From NCBI RefSeq assembly GCF_016907955.1, contig NZ_JAFBCX010000006.1, forward strand, positions 558,001-622,000: a stretch of 64,000 bases of DNA. Reading direction: 5' to 3'. The notes under the pieces were generated by a model. That model did no database searches. It worked only from the letters and a program-made list of their open reading frames with translations, and had not been told where the DNA came from. A program made the translations under genes and the position numbers. Positions 27,291 to 37,570 of the stretch are shown one piece after another. The DNA is from Lentzea nigeriaca (GTDB taxonomy: Bacteria; Actinomycetota; Actinomycetes; Mycobacteriales; Pseudonocardiaceae). Position 1 is the first letter of the stretch. Every line of letters starts with the position of its first letter.

Positions 27291-29570
27291 GTGCACCTGC
27301 CAGACCTCCCGGTAAAGTCCGTCCTCCCCGAACTTCTCCAGACCCTCGACGACCACGGGTCCGCCGTGCTCGTCGCCCCGCCGGGCACCGGCAAGACCAC
27401 GCTCGTCCCGCTGGCGCTGCGGGGCAAGGTGATCGTGGCCGAACCCCGCCGCATCGCCGCCCGTGCCGCCGCCGCACGCATGGCGAGCCTCCTGAACGAG
27501 CCCGTCGGCCACACCGTCGGCTATTCGGTCCGAGGCGACCGCAAGACGAGCAAGCACACCCGCATCGAGGTCGTGACCAGCGGTCTTCTCGTCCGCAGGC
27601 TCCAGCACGACCAGGAGCTGAAGGGCGTCGGCACCGTCCTGCTCGACGAGTGCCACGAACGCCACCTCGACGCCGACCTCCTCCTCACCCTCCTGCTGGA
27701 CGCCAAAGCGGGCCTGCGCCCCGACCTCAAGCTCCTCGCCACGAGCGCGACCGTTGCCGCACAACGCCTCTCCGACCTGCTCAAGGCCCCGGTCCTGCAC
27801 ACAGAGGTCCGCACCCACAAAACCGAGATCACCTACGTCCCACCGGTCCGCAACGAACACCTCGAGAACACGGTCGCGCGGGCCATCAACAAGGCACTGT
27901 CCGAAGTGGACGGCGACGTGCTCGCGTTCCTGCCGGGCGTCCGGGAGATCAACCGGACGGCGAGCCTGCTCAACGCGGAAACCGTGATCCTGCACGGCCA
28001 GCTCAACGCCCAGACCCAGGACGCGGCCCTCAAACCGGGCGAGCACCAACGCGTCGTGCTGGCAACGAGCATCGCGGAATCCAGCCTCACCGTCCCCGGC
28101 GTCCGCGCGGTCGTCGACGCCGGTCTCGCCCGCGTCCCCAGGGTCGATCATCGCCGCGGCCTCGCCGGGCTCACGACGATCCGCGTCTCCCAGGCAGTGG
28201 CAGACCAACGCGCCGGTCGAGCCGGACGTGAGGCACCGGGCCGGGTCTACCGCTGCTGGCCGGAACATGAGCACTCGACACTCCCGCGCTACCCGGAACC
28301 GGAGATCAAGACCGCCGACCTGACCAGACTCGCCCTCGAGCTGGCGGTCTGGGGCACCCCGGACGGCACGGGCCTGAGCTGGTGGGACGCCCCACCGGAG
28401 GGCGCACTGAAGGCCGCCCAGGAAACCCTCAACGCCATCGGAGCGCTCGACCCGGACCGCCGCGACCGCATCGCGAGCGTCGGCCTGCACCCGAGGCTCG
28501 GCCGCGCGCTGATCGACGGCAGCGCGATCGCCGGCAACCGCACCGCCGCCGAAGTCGTGGCCCTGCTCGACGACAGCTCGCACCCCGCCACGAGCGACCT
28601 CGCAACCGCGCTGAAGTCGCCTGGCAAGTGGCGCAAGGAAGCCAAGAAACTGGAGAAACTCGGCAGCAACCCGGCAGGCAACGATCTGGCAGGCAACGGC
28701 GACCCGGCACTCGTGGTCGCCCTCGCCTACCCGGAACGACTGGCGAAGCGCAGGTCCAAGAACAGCAACATCTACCTGATGGCCAACGGCACGGCCGTCG
28801 AACACACCAACTCGCACCACCAGTGGCTGGCGGTCGCGATCGCCGACCGCGAACCGGGCAGCAAGCACGGCCGCATCCGCCTCGCCGCCCCCGCCGACGA
28901 GGAGCTCGCCGTGACCGCAGCCCAAGCCCTCGTGCACACGGAGGACGACATCCGCTGGAACGGCGACGTCATCGCGAACGAGGTCCGCAAGCTCGGCGCG
29001 ATCACCCTCGGCGAGCGCCCGCTGAACGACCTGGCCAAGTCCCAGCAGGCTCTCCGCATGGGTCTCGAACAGGAAGGCCTCGGCCTGCTCAAGTGGACCG
29101 ACGCCGCCAAACGCTTGCGCGAACGCATGGCGTTCCTGCACCGCACGCGCGACTGGCCGAGCGTCGACGACGAGAACCTGATCCGCGCGATCGACCTCGG
29201 CAAGGCGAAGAAGCGCTCTGACCTCGCCAAGATCGACACGGTGACGTTGCTGCGGAACATGCTGCCGTGGCCGGAGGCAGCGGAGTTCGACCAGCTCGCC
29301 CCGGAACGCATCGGCCAGGGCAAGGTCGACTACACGCAGGACGAGCCGGCCCTGTACGTCCGCATCCAGGACGCCATGAAGTGGGCCGACACGCCGAAGA
29401 TCGCGGGAGTTCCCGTGGTCGTGCACCTGCTGTCTCCAGCGGGCCGTCCCACTGCCGTGACCAGCGATCTCAGGACTTTCTGGCGCAACGGTTACCTGCG
29501 GGTGCGCAGCGAGTTGAAGGGCAGGTATCCCAAGCACCACTGGCCCGAACGGCCCTACAGCAAGGGCACG

Positions 29571-29573
<3 letters not shown>
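27291..29573 (+). CDS. hrpB: ATP-dependent RNA helicase HrpB
   Basis: The 760-residue DEAH/RHA-type helicase has Walker A APPGTGKTTL near residues 29-38, the DEAH-box variant DECHERH at about 119-125, SAT near 150, and motif VI QRAGRAGREAPG near 308. The HrpB-specific C-terminal domain follows. Family members unwind RNA or RNA-protein complexes; the actinobacterial role is poorly defined. The GTG at 27291 starts at the beginning of conserved sequence. The gene ends just before a decayed oxidase gene. Confidence 0.92.
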
Positions 29574-30026
<453 letters not shown>

Positions 30027-30051
30027 GAAACGAACAACGTTAATCTCAGCT

Positions 30052-31134
30052 ATGGCGCACATCGCGATCTTCCTCATGCCCGAGCGCGGACACGTCCTGC
30101 CGACGCTCGGGATGATCGCGGAACTCGTGCGCCGAGGCCACCGGGTGAGCTGCCCCGTCCCGGCGGCCTTCGCCGAGGCCGTGACCGAGTGCGGCGCCAC
30201 CGTGATCCCCTTCACCACCACGCTTCCCGGTCAGTTGCCCGCGTCGCTCTACGACGCCGCGCAGCTCGCGCTCGCCGAGGCCGAGATGGTGCTGCCCCAG
30301 CTGGAACCGGTGTTCCGCGCGGACCCTCCCGACATCGTGCTGTGGGACATCGCGGCGTGGGTGGGCGGTGTGATCGCCCGCGAGCACGGCGTGCCGAGCC
30401 TGCTGGTCGAGAGCTTCCTGACCAGCAACTCCCACTGGTCGCTCGGCACCGCGGTCGTGCCCGCGCGGACGTTCGACACCGCGGCGATCCGGTTCTTCAC
30501 CAGGGTCCAGGGTTTCGTCGGCTGCTCGCTGCCGGAGTTCGTCGCGGGCGCGCGCCGCCGGATCGCCCTGTTCCCCAGGGAGTTCCAGCCGGAGGGCGAC
30601 ACGTTCGACGAGCGGTTCGTCTTCACCGGCCCGTGCCTGACCGAGCGGACGTTCCAGGGCACGTGGACTCCGCCCGGCGACAGGCCCGTGGTGCTCGCGA
30701 CGACGGGCGTGCAGACATGCGCGGACGCGGCGCGTGGAATGCCGTGGCACCTCGTCACGAAGGGCAAAGTTCGTGGCGCGGCACCGAACGTCGAGACGCA
30801 CGACCACGTCCCGCAGCTCGCCGTCCTGGAGCACGCGAGGGTCTTCATCACGCGCGGCGGCATGAGCGGGGTGATGGAGGCGCTGCACCACGGCGTTCCG
30901 ATGATCGTCGTGCCGCACATGGCCGACCAGCGGATCAACGGCCAGCAGGTCGAGGAGCTCGGGCTCGGCGTGCTGCTCGACGACCTGACCGAGGAGAGCG
31001 TGCGCTCGCTCGTGGACCAGCTCGCGTCGGATTCCTCAATTGCCGCGCGGATCAAGGACATGCAGCGGATGATTCAGCGGGCGGGCGGAAGCGCGGCCGC
31101 CGCGGACGTCGTCGAGGAGGAACTGGCGCGGTGA
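30052..31134 (+). CDS. MGT-family glycosyltransferase (GT1, GT-B fold)
   Basis: The 360-residue protein begins with the GT-B acceptor-domain pattern IFLMPERGHVLPTLGMIAELVRRGH. It carries the nucleotide-sugar site in the C-terminal half (VFITRGGMSGVMEALHHGVP...DQRINGQQVEELG), the motif of macrolide and MGT-type glycosyltransferases. These attach sugars to small molecules, often for self-protection or detoxification. The donor-binding His of the usual THGG motif is replaced (TRGG), which may affect activity. It overlaps the HD-protein gene by 4 bp. Confidence 0.85.
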   Translation: MAHIAIFLMPERGHVLPTLGMIAELVRRGHRVSCPVPAAFAEAVTECGATVIPFTTTLPGQLPASLYDAAQLALAEAEMVLPQLEPVFRADPPDIVLWDIAAWVGGVIAREHGVPSLLVESFLTSNSHWSLGTAVVPARTFDTAAIRFFTRVQGFVGCSLPEFVAGARRRIALFPREFQPEGDTFDERFVFTGPCLTERTFQGTWTPPGDRPVVLATTGVQTCADAARGMPWHLVTKGKVRGAAPNVETHDHVPQLAVLEHARVFITRGGMSGVMEALHHGVPMIVVPHMADQRINGQQVEELGLGVLLDDLTEESVRSLVDQLASDSSIAARIKDMQRMIQRAGGSAAAADVVEEELAR

Positions 31135-31733
31135 AACGGATCTGGTACGACGCGGTCCGCGCTCTCGGCGGTACGCCGGACGCCGGTGATCTGGTCGAAC
31201 GCTACGCCGAGCCGCATCGGGCGTACCACAACACCTTCCACGTGGTCTCTGTCGTCCGCGACTCGTCGGCGCTGGCCGACGCGTTCGCATTCTCGGTGGA
31301 GGAACGCGCGATCCTCGCATTGGCCGCCTGCGCACACGACGTGATCTACGACGGCAAACCGGGCGAGGACGAACGCTCGTCGGCCGCGTGGGCGCGGGAG
31401 CGCCTGGCAGGGCTGCCAGAAGAGCACATCGCCCGCGTGGAGTCGTTGGTGCTGGCCACGATCACGCACTCGTCCGACGACCCGCTCGCGCACGTGCTGC
31501 TCGACGCCGACCTCGCGATCCTCGGTTCGGAACCGACGCACTACGACCGCTACAGCCAGGCCGTACGCCAGGAGTACGCGCAGTACGACGACGCCGCGTG
31601 GCGCGTCGGCCGGGCCGCGGTGCTGAAGACGCTGCTCGACCGCGAGGCCCTGTTCGTGACCGAACCCGCGCGGCAGCTGTGGGACGCCACCGCGCGGATC
31701 AACCTCGCCCGCGAGCTTCAGTCCTTGGCGTAG
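31131..31733 (+). CDS. predicted metal-dependent HD-superfamily phosphohydrolase
   Basis: The 200-residue all-helical protein has YHNTFHV near residue 31 and the HD doublet in AACAHDVIYD near 66, followed by a later conserved D (LLDADLAILG near 123). This is the arrangement of the COG4339 predicted HD phosphohydrolases. The GTG at 31131 overlaps the glycosyltransferase stop (GTGA), so the two are co-translated. Its 3' end overlaps the convergent racemase gene by 16 bp. No substrate is known for the family. Confidence 0.82.
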   Translation: MKRIWYDAVRALGGTPDAGDLVERYAEPHRAYHNTFHVVSVVRDSSALADAFAFSVEERAILALAACAHDVIYDGKPGEDERSSAAWARERLAGLPEEHIARVESLVLATITHSSDDPLAHVLLDADLAILGSEPTHYDRYSQAVRQEYAQYDDAAWRVGRAAVLKTLLDREALFVTEPARQLWDATARINLARELQSLA

Positions 31734-32821
31734 AGCACCTTCGTCGCGGTGGTGAAGCGGCGGAGCGTCGCCGGGATCGGCTCGACGCCGATGCCGGGGC
31801 CGGTCGGCACGTGCATGAAGCCGTCCCGCAGCTCGAACGGCTCGGTGAGGTCCTCCGCGAAGTACCGCCGTGACGCCGACACGTCGCCGGGCAGCACGAA
31901 ACCGGGTAACGCTGCCAGCGCGAGGTTCGGCCCGCGCCCGATGCCGGTCTCCAACATTCCGCCGCACCACACCGGAATCCCGTGCGCGACCGCGACGTCG
32001 TGGATCCTGCGGGCCTCCAGGTAACCGCCGACCCGCGCGGGTTTGATGTTGATCACCCGGCACGAGTCCAGCGCGATCGCGGTCGCCGCGTCCTTCGCCG
32101 ACGTGATCGACTCGTCGAGGCAGATCGGCGTGCTGATCCGTTGCGCCAGCAGCGCGTGCCCGCGGATGTCGTCCTCTTCCAGCGGCTGTTCCATCAGCAG
32201 CAGGCCGAACTCGTCGAGCCGACGCAGGTGTTCGGCGTCGGCCAGCGTGTACGCGGTGTTCGCGTCGACCTGCAGCAGGATGTCGCCGAACCGTTCGCGC
32301 ACGGCTCGCACGGGCTCGATGTCCCAGCCGGGCTCGATCTTGAGCTTGATCCGGGCGTAGCCCTCGGCGAGGTAGCCCTCGACGTCGCTGATCAGCTCGG
32401 GGATCGAGTTCTTGATCCCGACCGAGACACCGGCCGGCACTTTTTCCGCTGTCGCACCCAGGAACGTGCCGATCGACATCCCGTACGACCGCAGCTCGGC
32501 GTCCAGGATCGCGGTCTCCAACGCCGCCTTGGCGAGCTTGTGCCCCTTGATCGCGTGCGTTCGCGGCTGGACTTCCGCGGCCGTGACCTCGGGCGTCACC
32601 CGCGGCACGAGGTGCCGGTCCAGCACCAGTTCGGCAGCACCGACGAACTCCGAGCAGTACAGCGGTTCCGGGTCGGCCGCGAACTCCGACCAACCCTCGG
32701 CGGCCTCGGTGACGACCCGCATCAGGAACGTGTCCTTGGTCGTCATCGTCCCGAACGACGTGCGGAACGGCGACACCAGCGGAATCGCGACGTGCAGCAG
32801 CTCAACGCGTTCGATCTTCAC
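31718..32821 (-). CDS. menC: o-succinylbenzoate synthase / N-succinylamino-acid racemase
   Basis: The 367-residue enolase-superfamily enzyme of the muconate-lactonising subgroup shows all catalytic residues: K159 and K161 in KLK, metal ligands D186, E211 and D236, and K260 in NIKPARVGG. The NSAR/OSBS family catalyses the menaquinone-pathway dehydration and, in some members, racemisation of N-succinylamino acids. No other men gene is nearby. The overlapping GNAT gene and amino-acid permease favour the racemase role in converting D- to L-amino acids. The ATG at 32821 overlaps the GNAT stop by 4 bp. The dual-function assignment is inference from context. Confidence 0.88.
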   Translation of the reverse strand: MKIERVELLHVAIPLVSPFRTSFGTMTTKDTFLMRVVTEAAEGWSEFAADPEPLYCSEFVGAAELVLDRHLVPRVTPEVTAAEVQPRTHAIKGHKLAKAALETAILDAELRSYGMSIGTFLGATAEKVPAGVSVGIKNSIPELISDVEGYLAEGYARIKLKIEPGWDIEPVRAVRERFGDILLQVDANTAYTLADAEHLRRLDEFGLLLMEQPLEEDDIRGHALLAQRISTPICLDESITSAKDAATAIALDSCRVINIKPARVGGYLEARRIHDVAVAHGIPVWCGGMLETGIGRGPNLALAALPGFVLPGDVSASRRYFAEDLTEPFELRDGFMHVPTGPGIGVEPIPATLRRFTTATKVLYAKD

Positions 32822-33537
32822 CGGCGCTCCAGTTCGTACCAGCCGTCACGGGACATCGAGGTCGCCACGTACCCCTGCTCGAAGGCGTCGACGAACACTC
32901 CGCGCACGGCCTCTCGCCATTCCCGGGCCAACAACGAAGACTCCTTGCGCACCTGCACGATGTCACGCGGTACCCGGCACCAGATCCGCTCGCCGTCCGT
33001 GCGCGCCAACGGTTCTCCGTCCGGAGCCGTCGACGTGACCGCACCGGCAGGCACCGACTCGTGCGGTTCGCGGGAACCCGTGAGATCCCACTGCACGGTC
33101 AGGCGATCACTCTCGTCACCGTCGTTCACGCCGTCACGCATCGGCCCGTAGAAGTCCACTGTGTACTCGGTGACGACCGCACCGAGCTTGACCAGGTTGA
33201 ACCGGGCGTTGCGCGACACGAGCGGGTCGTAGGTCCACCGCATCGACCTGGCCCCGAGCCCGAGGGCCCAGTCCTTCTGCGCGAGCTTCAACGGATGCCC
33301 GACGCCGGGCCGGGCGGCCGCGATCATCGAGTACACCGACCCGTCCGGGCAGAACAGCCCGGTCGTGGCCCCGACCAGCTCGTCACCGTCGAACGCCCCG
33401 ATGGTCGCACCGCCCGCGTGCCGGATGCAGTGCAACGTCTCCGTGGACAGCACGTCCTCGGTCGTCTGCCAGGCCTCGGCGTAATACGCGGCGACGCGGG
33501 CGATGCCGGGAACGTCAGAGATCACTTGGAACCGCAA
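32818..33537 (-). CDS. GNAT acyltransferase (COG3375-like, likely amino-acid N-succinyltransferase)
   Basis: This 239-residue GNAT-fold protein resembles the COG3375 predicted acetyltransferases (GAFDGDELVGATTGLF, LKLAQKDWALGLGARSMRWTYDPLVSRNARFNLVKLGA). A COG3375 enzyme encoded next to an NSAR in Geobacillus N-succinylates D-amino acids, and the same pairing is seen here. The start is TTG 33537 with an excellent GAGGAAGG site six bases upstream; it overlaps the permease 3' end by 23 bp. The stop overlaps the racemase start (ATGA). A downstream GTG at 33525 is possible but has no better site. Confidence 0.8.
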   Translation of the reverse strand: MRFQVISDVPGIARVAAYYAEAWQTTEDVLSTETLHCIRHAGGATIGAFDGDELVGATTGLFCPDGSVYSMIAAARPGVGHPLKLAQKDWALGLGARSMRWTYDPLVSRNARFNLVKLGAVVTEYTVDFYGPMRDGVNDGDESDRLTVQWDLTGSREPHESVPAGAVTSTAPDGEPLARTDGERIWCRVPRDIVQVRKESSLLAREWREAVRGVFVDAFEQGYVATSMSRDGWYELERR

Positions 33538-34927
33538 GGCGAGCCTTCCTCACGCTGTACCCGAAGTAGATGACGAACCCGAGAACCATCCACGCGAGGA
33601 ACGCGATCCACGTGGCGAGCCCGAGGCTGAACATCATGTAGATGCAGAACCCCAGCCCCAGCAACGGTGTGACGGGCGAGAACGGCACCCGGAAGCTGCG
33701 CGGGCGGTCCGGCTCGGTGCGACGTAGGATGATCACCGCGACGTTGACCAGCGCGAACGCGAAGAGCGTGCCGATGCTGGTCGCGTCCGCCAGAGAACCC
33801 AGCGGCACCAACGCGGCGAGCACACCGATGAACAGGCCGACGACGACCGTGTTCACGAACGGCACACCGGTGCGCGGGCTCAGCTTCGCGAAGATCGACG
33901 GCACCAACCCGTCGCGGGACATCGCGTACAGGATGCGCGTCTGTCCGTAAAGGACGGTCAGCACGACACTGGTCGTCGCGACGACAGCACCGATCGACAG
34001 CAGGATCGGCCAGATCGCGCCGCTGACGTTGTCGGTCAGCACCCGGCTCAACGCGGCTTCCGTGCCCTCGAACGACTGCCACGACATCGCCCCCACAGCG
34101 GCCAGCGCGACCGCGCAGTACAGCGCCGTGATCACGACCAGCGACAGGATGATCGCGCGCGGCAGGTCGCGCTGCGGGTTCTTCGCCTCCTCACCGGCGG
34201 TCGACGCGGCGTCGAACCCGATGTAGGAGAAGAACAACGTGGCCGCACCCGCACTCATGCCCGCGAGGCCCAACGGGAACAACGGCTGCAGGTTGCCCGC
34301 CTTGAACGCCGTGAACGCCACCGCGCAGAACATCAGCAACGCGCCGACCTTCACCCACACCAGAATCGTGTTCGTGCGCGCGCTTCCCTTGGCACCGCCC
34401 AGCAGCACGAACATCGAGATGACCACGACCAGCACGGCGGGAATGTTGACGATCCCGCCCGCACCCGGCGGCTGGCTGAGCACGTCCGGAATCCGCAGTC
34501 CTGTCACGAGGTGCAGCAACTCGTTGACGTACTGCCCCCACCCGACGGCGACCGCCGCGACCGACACCCCGTACTCCAGCACAAGACACCAGCCGCAGAC
34601 CCACGCGACGATCTCGCCGAGCGTCGCGTAGGTGTAGGAGTACGACGAGCCCGACGCCGGGATGAGACCCGCGAGCTCGGCATACGACAGTGCGGAGAAC
34701 AACGCGGTGATGCCGGCGAGAACGAACGACACCACGATGGCGGGACCGGCCAGCGGAACCGCCTGCCCCAGCACCACGAAGATGCCGGTGCCGAGCGTGG
34801 CACCGATGCTGATCATCGTGAGGTGGCCGACACCGAGGCTTCGCTTGAGGTCGCTGCCAGGGTGGGTCAGCTGGTCGATCGGCTTGCGCCGCAACACCCG
34901 CGCCCCGACGCGCTGTTCGTTGCTCAT
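33515..34927 (-). CDS. APC-family amino-acid permease
   Basis: The 470-residue protein has about 12 membrane helices and the family start signature GVGHLTMISIGATLGTGIFVVLG in helix 1, where the GTGIF bend binds substrate. EEAKNPQRDLPRAI between helices is the typical amino-acid-transporter motif, as in cationic amino-acid transporters. The ATG at 34927 follows the GlxA-type regulator stop by 28 bp, so it is probably co-transcribed. It would import the amino acid handled by the GNAT and racemase encoded downstream. Substrate stereochemistry is unknown. Confidence 0.9.
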   Translation of the reverse strand: MSNEQRVGARVLRRKPIDQLTHPGSDLKRSLGVGHLTMISIGATLGTGIFVVLGQAVPLAGPAIVVSFVLAGITALFSALSYAELAGLIPASGSSYSYTYATLGEIVAWVCGWCLVLEYGVSVAAVAVGWGQYVNELLHLVTGLRIPDVLSQPPGAGGIVNIPAVLVVVISMFVLLGGAKGSARTNTILVWVKVGALLMFCAVAFTAFKAGNLQPLFPLGLAGMSAGAATLFFSYIGFDAASTAGEEAKNPQRDLPRAIILSLVVITALYCAVALAAVGAMSWQSFEGTEAALSRVLTDNVSGAIWPILLSIGAVVATTSVVLTVLYGQTRILYAMSRDGLVPSIFAKLSPRTGVPFVNTVVVGLFIGVLAALVPLGSLADATSIGTLFAFALVNVAVIILRRTEPDRPRSFRVPFSPVTPLLGLGFCIYMMFSLGLATWIAFLAWMVLGFVIYFGYSVRKARLAVPSDL

Positions 34928-34955
34928 CAGGCCAACATAACGTCAGCCCGCTGGC

Positions 34956-35900
34956 CTATTTGCCGCCGATCGGCCGGAACGTGCGGCGGTAGGTGTCCGG
35001 TGGCACACCGACCGTTCGGTGGAAGTGCCTGCGCAACGTCGTGGCCGTCCCCATGCCGGACGCCTCGGCGATCTGGTCGACGCTGTCGTCGGTCATCTCC
35101 AGCAGTTCCTGGGCACGCCGGATCCGTTGCGTGTGCAGCCACTGCAACGGCGTGGTGCCCGTCACCGCCTTGAAGAGCCGGGCGAGGTGCCGCGAGCTCA
35201 TGTTGGCCTGCCGCGCCAGGTCCTCCACGGTCAGCGTCTGGTCGAGCCGCGCGCCGGCCCAGCCGAACAGCTCGGTGAGCGGATGACCTTCCTCCGACGG
35301 CACGGGCGCGAGCACGAACTGCGCCTGCCCACCATCCCGATGCGGCGGCACGACGAGCCGTCGCGCCGCCGTGTTCGCCGTCGCCGTCCCGTGATCGCTT
35401 CGGATCAGGTGCAGGCTCAGGTCGATCGCCGCCGCCTTGCCCGCACTCGTCAGCACCTGCCCGTTGTCGACGTAGAGAACGTCCGGGTCGACCTCCACGC
35501 GGGGATAGCGCTCAGCCAGCACGTCGGTGTGCGCCCAGTGCGTGGTCGCCCTGAGCCCGTCGAGCAGCCCGGCCTCCGCCAGCACGAACGCCCCGGTGCA
35601 CAACGACACGATCCGCGCCCCCGCGCTGCGCGCCGCCCTGACGGATTGGAGCAGCTCCAAGTCGATCGGTTCATCCACGTCCGCGACAGCGGGCACGATC
35701 ACCGTGTCAGCGCGCTCGAGCTGATCAAGAGGCAGATCGGGCTCCATCGTGAACCGGCCGGCGCGTACCGGGCCGCTGCCGCAGATCTTGACCTCGTAGT
35801 CCAGTTGCGGAGCGGTGAAGATCTCGTACGTGGCGGCCAGCTCGAAGTGGAGCATCCCGTCGGTCACGGCGAACGCGAGCATGTCCGAAACTGTACGCAT
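34956..35900 (-). CDS. GlxA-type AraC-family regulator (DJ-1/PfpI + HTH)
   Basis: The 314-residue regulator has an N-terminal DJ-1/PfpI-like domain with the nucleophile-elbow cysteine in VSLCTGAFVLAEAGLLDG near residue 100. Two AraC helix-turn-helices follow at about 215-310 (LARQANMSSRHLARLFKAVTG and IAEASGMGTATTLRRHF). It is the first gene of a minus-strand run with the permease, GNAT and racemase genes and likely controls them. It is divergent from the reductase gene at 35945, with 44 bp between. The ATG at 35900 is used; ATG 35882 would remove six residues. Confidence 0.9.
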   Translation of the reverse strand: MRTVSDMLAFAVTDGMLHFELAATYEIFTAPQLDYEVKICGSGPVRAGRFTMEPDLPLDQLERADTVIVPAVADVDEPIDLELLQSVRAARSAGARIVSLCTGAFVLAEAGLLDGLRATTHWAHTDVLAERYPRVEVDPDVLYVDNGQVLTSAGKAAAIDLSLHLIRSDHGTATANTAARRLVVPPHRDGGQAQFVLAPVPSEEGHPLTELFGWAGARLDQTLTVEDLARQANMSSRHLARLFKAVTGTTPLQWLHTQRIRRAQELLEMTDDSVDQIAEASGMGTATTLRRHFHRTVGVPPDTYRRTFRPIGGK

Positions 35901-35944
35901 CGTGTCGTTCCAGACACTAGTTCATTTACCCGTCCACGGGTTCG

Positions 35945-36862
35945 ATGGTCTACATGGGACACAAGATCGCGGTGTACGGCGCTTCCGGACTCACCGGGCG
36001 TTTCGTCTTGGCAGAGCTGGAAAAGCGCGGCTTCGAGCCACTGCCGTTCGGACGCGCCCAGGCGACGGCCGACGACCCGGCCGCCCTCGACCGAGCTCTC
36101 ACGGGTGCCGCCGCGGTGATCAACACGGCCGGCCCGTTCGCCGTCACCGCCCTCCCGCTGATCTCCGCGGCAGAACGCGCAGGCATCCCGTACGTGGATG
36201 TCGCCGCAGAGATCGAAGCCAACGCCGACACGTTCGCTCGCGGCGCCACCATTCCCGTGGTACCCGCGATGGCGTTCTATGGCGGCCTGGCCGACCTGAT
36301 GATCACCACCGCGATGGGCGACTGGACGTCCGCCGACGAGGCCCACATCGCCTACGGCCTGAGCAACTGGCAGCCCACCCCAGGCACCCTGGCCGCAGGC
36401 GCGATCTCCCGCGAACGCCGCAACGGCCAACGCGTCCGCTTCCGCGACGGCGCCCTGCAGTACCACGACGACCCGCAACCAACCCTCGACTGGAACTTCC
36501 CCAGCGGCCCCCGCGAGGTCATCGCCGAGTTCTCGATGGCCGACATCGTCACGATCCCCAGCCACCTGCAGATCCCGTCGGTGACCTCGTACATGGCCAC
36601 CACAGCAGCGCAGGGTCTCCACGAAGCCGCACCCCGCCAGGAACCGGAAACCTTCGAGGTGGACGTCCGCGTACGCCGTAACGGCGAGGAACGCCAGATG
36701 ACCATCACCGGCCGCGACATCTACGCGGCGAGCGCACCTCTGGCCGTGGAGGCGGTGGAACGCCTGCTGACCAACCGCTTCAAGGTCACCGGCGTCGCCT
36801 CGGCCGGCGCGATGTTCGACGCGGAGGACTTCCTCGCGGCTTTCGATATGCCGACGATATGA
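35945..36862 (+). CDS. NAD(P)-binding saccharopine-dehydrogenase-like protein
   Basis: The 305-residue protein begins with a Rossmann motif YGASGLTGRFVLAELEKRG and continues with AAAVINTAGPF and YVDVAAEIE, the layout of saccharopine-dehydrogenase-like or trans-enoyl-reductase-like proteins. It starts close to the divergent GlxA-type regulator, a usual regulator-target arrangement. The start could be ATG 35945 or ATG 35954, the latter matching family N-termini better. It ends 21 bp before the response-regulator gene, so readthrough is possible. The reaction is unknown. Confidence 0.78.
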   Translation: MVYMGHKIAVYGASGLTGRFVLAELEKRGFEPLPFGRAQATADDPAALDRALTGAAAVINTAGPFAVTALPLISAAERAGIPYVDVAAEIEANADTFARGATIPVVPAMAFYGGLADLMITTAMGDWTSADEAHIAYGLSNWQPTPGTLAAGAISRERRNGQRVRFRDGALQYHDDPQPTLDWNFPSGPREVIAEFSMADIVTIPSHLQIPSVTSYMATTAAQGLHEAAPRQEPETFEVDVRVRRNGEERQMTITGRDIYAASAPLAVEAVERLLTNRFKVTGVASAGAMFDAEDFLAAFDMPTI

Positions 36863-36883
36863 ATCCGCTCGTAGTGTCGAAGC

Positions 36884-37562
<679 letters not shown>

Positions 37563-37570
<8 letters not shown>

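Noticed and set aside
31718-32821. Menaquinone-pathway role for the OSBS/NSAR enzyme as the main assignment
   Set aside because: No other men gene is nearby, while permease and GNAT neighbours fit amino-acid racemisation; OSBS activity is kept as an alternative.
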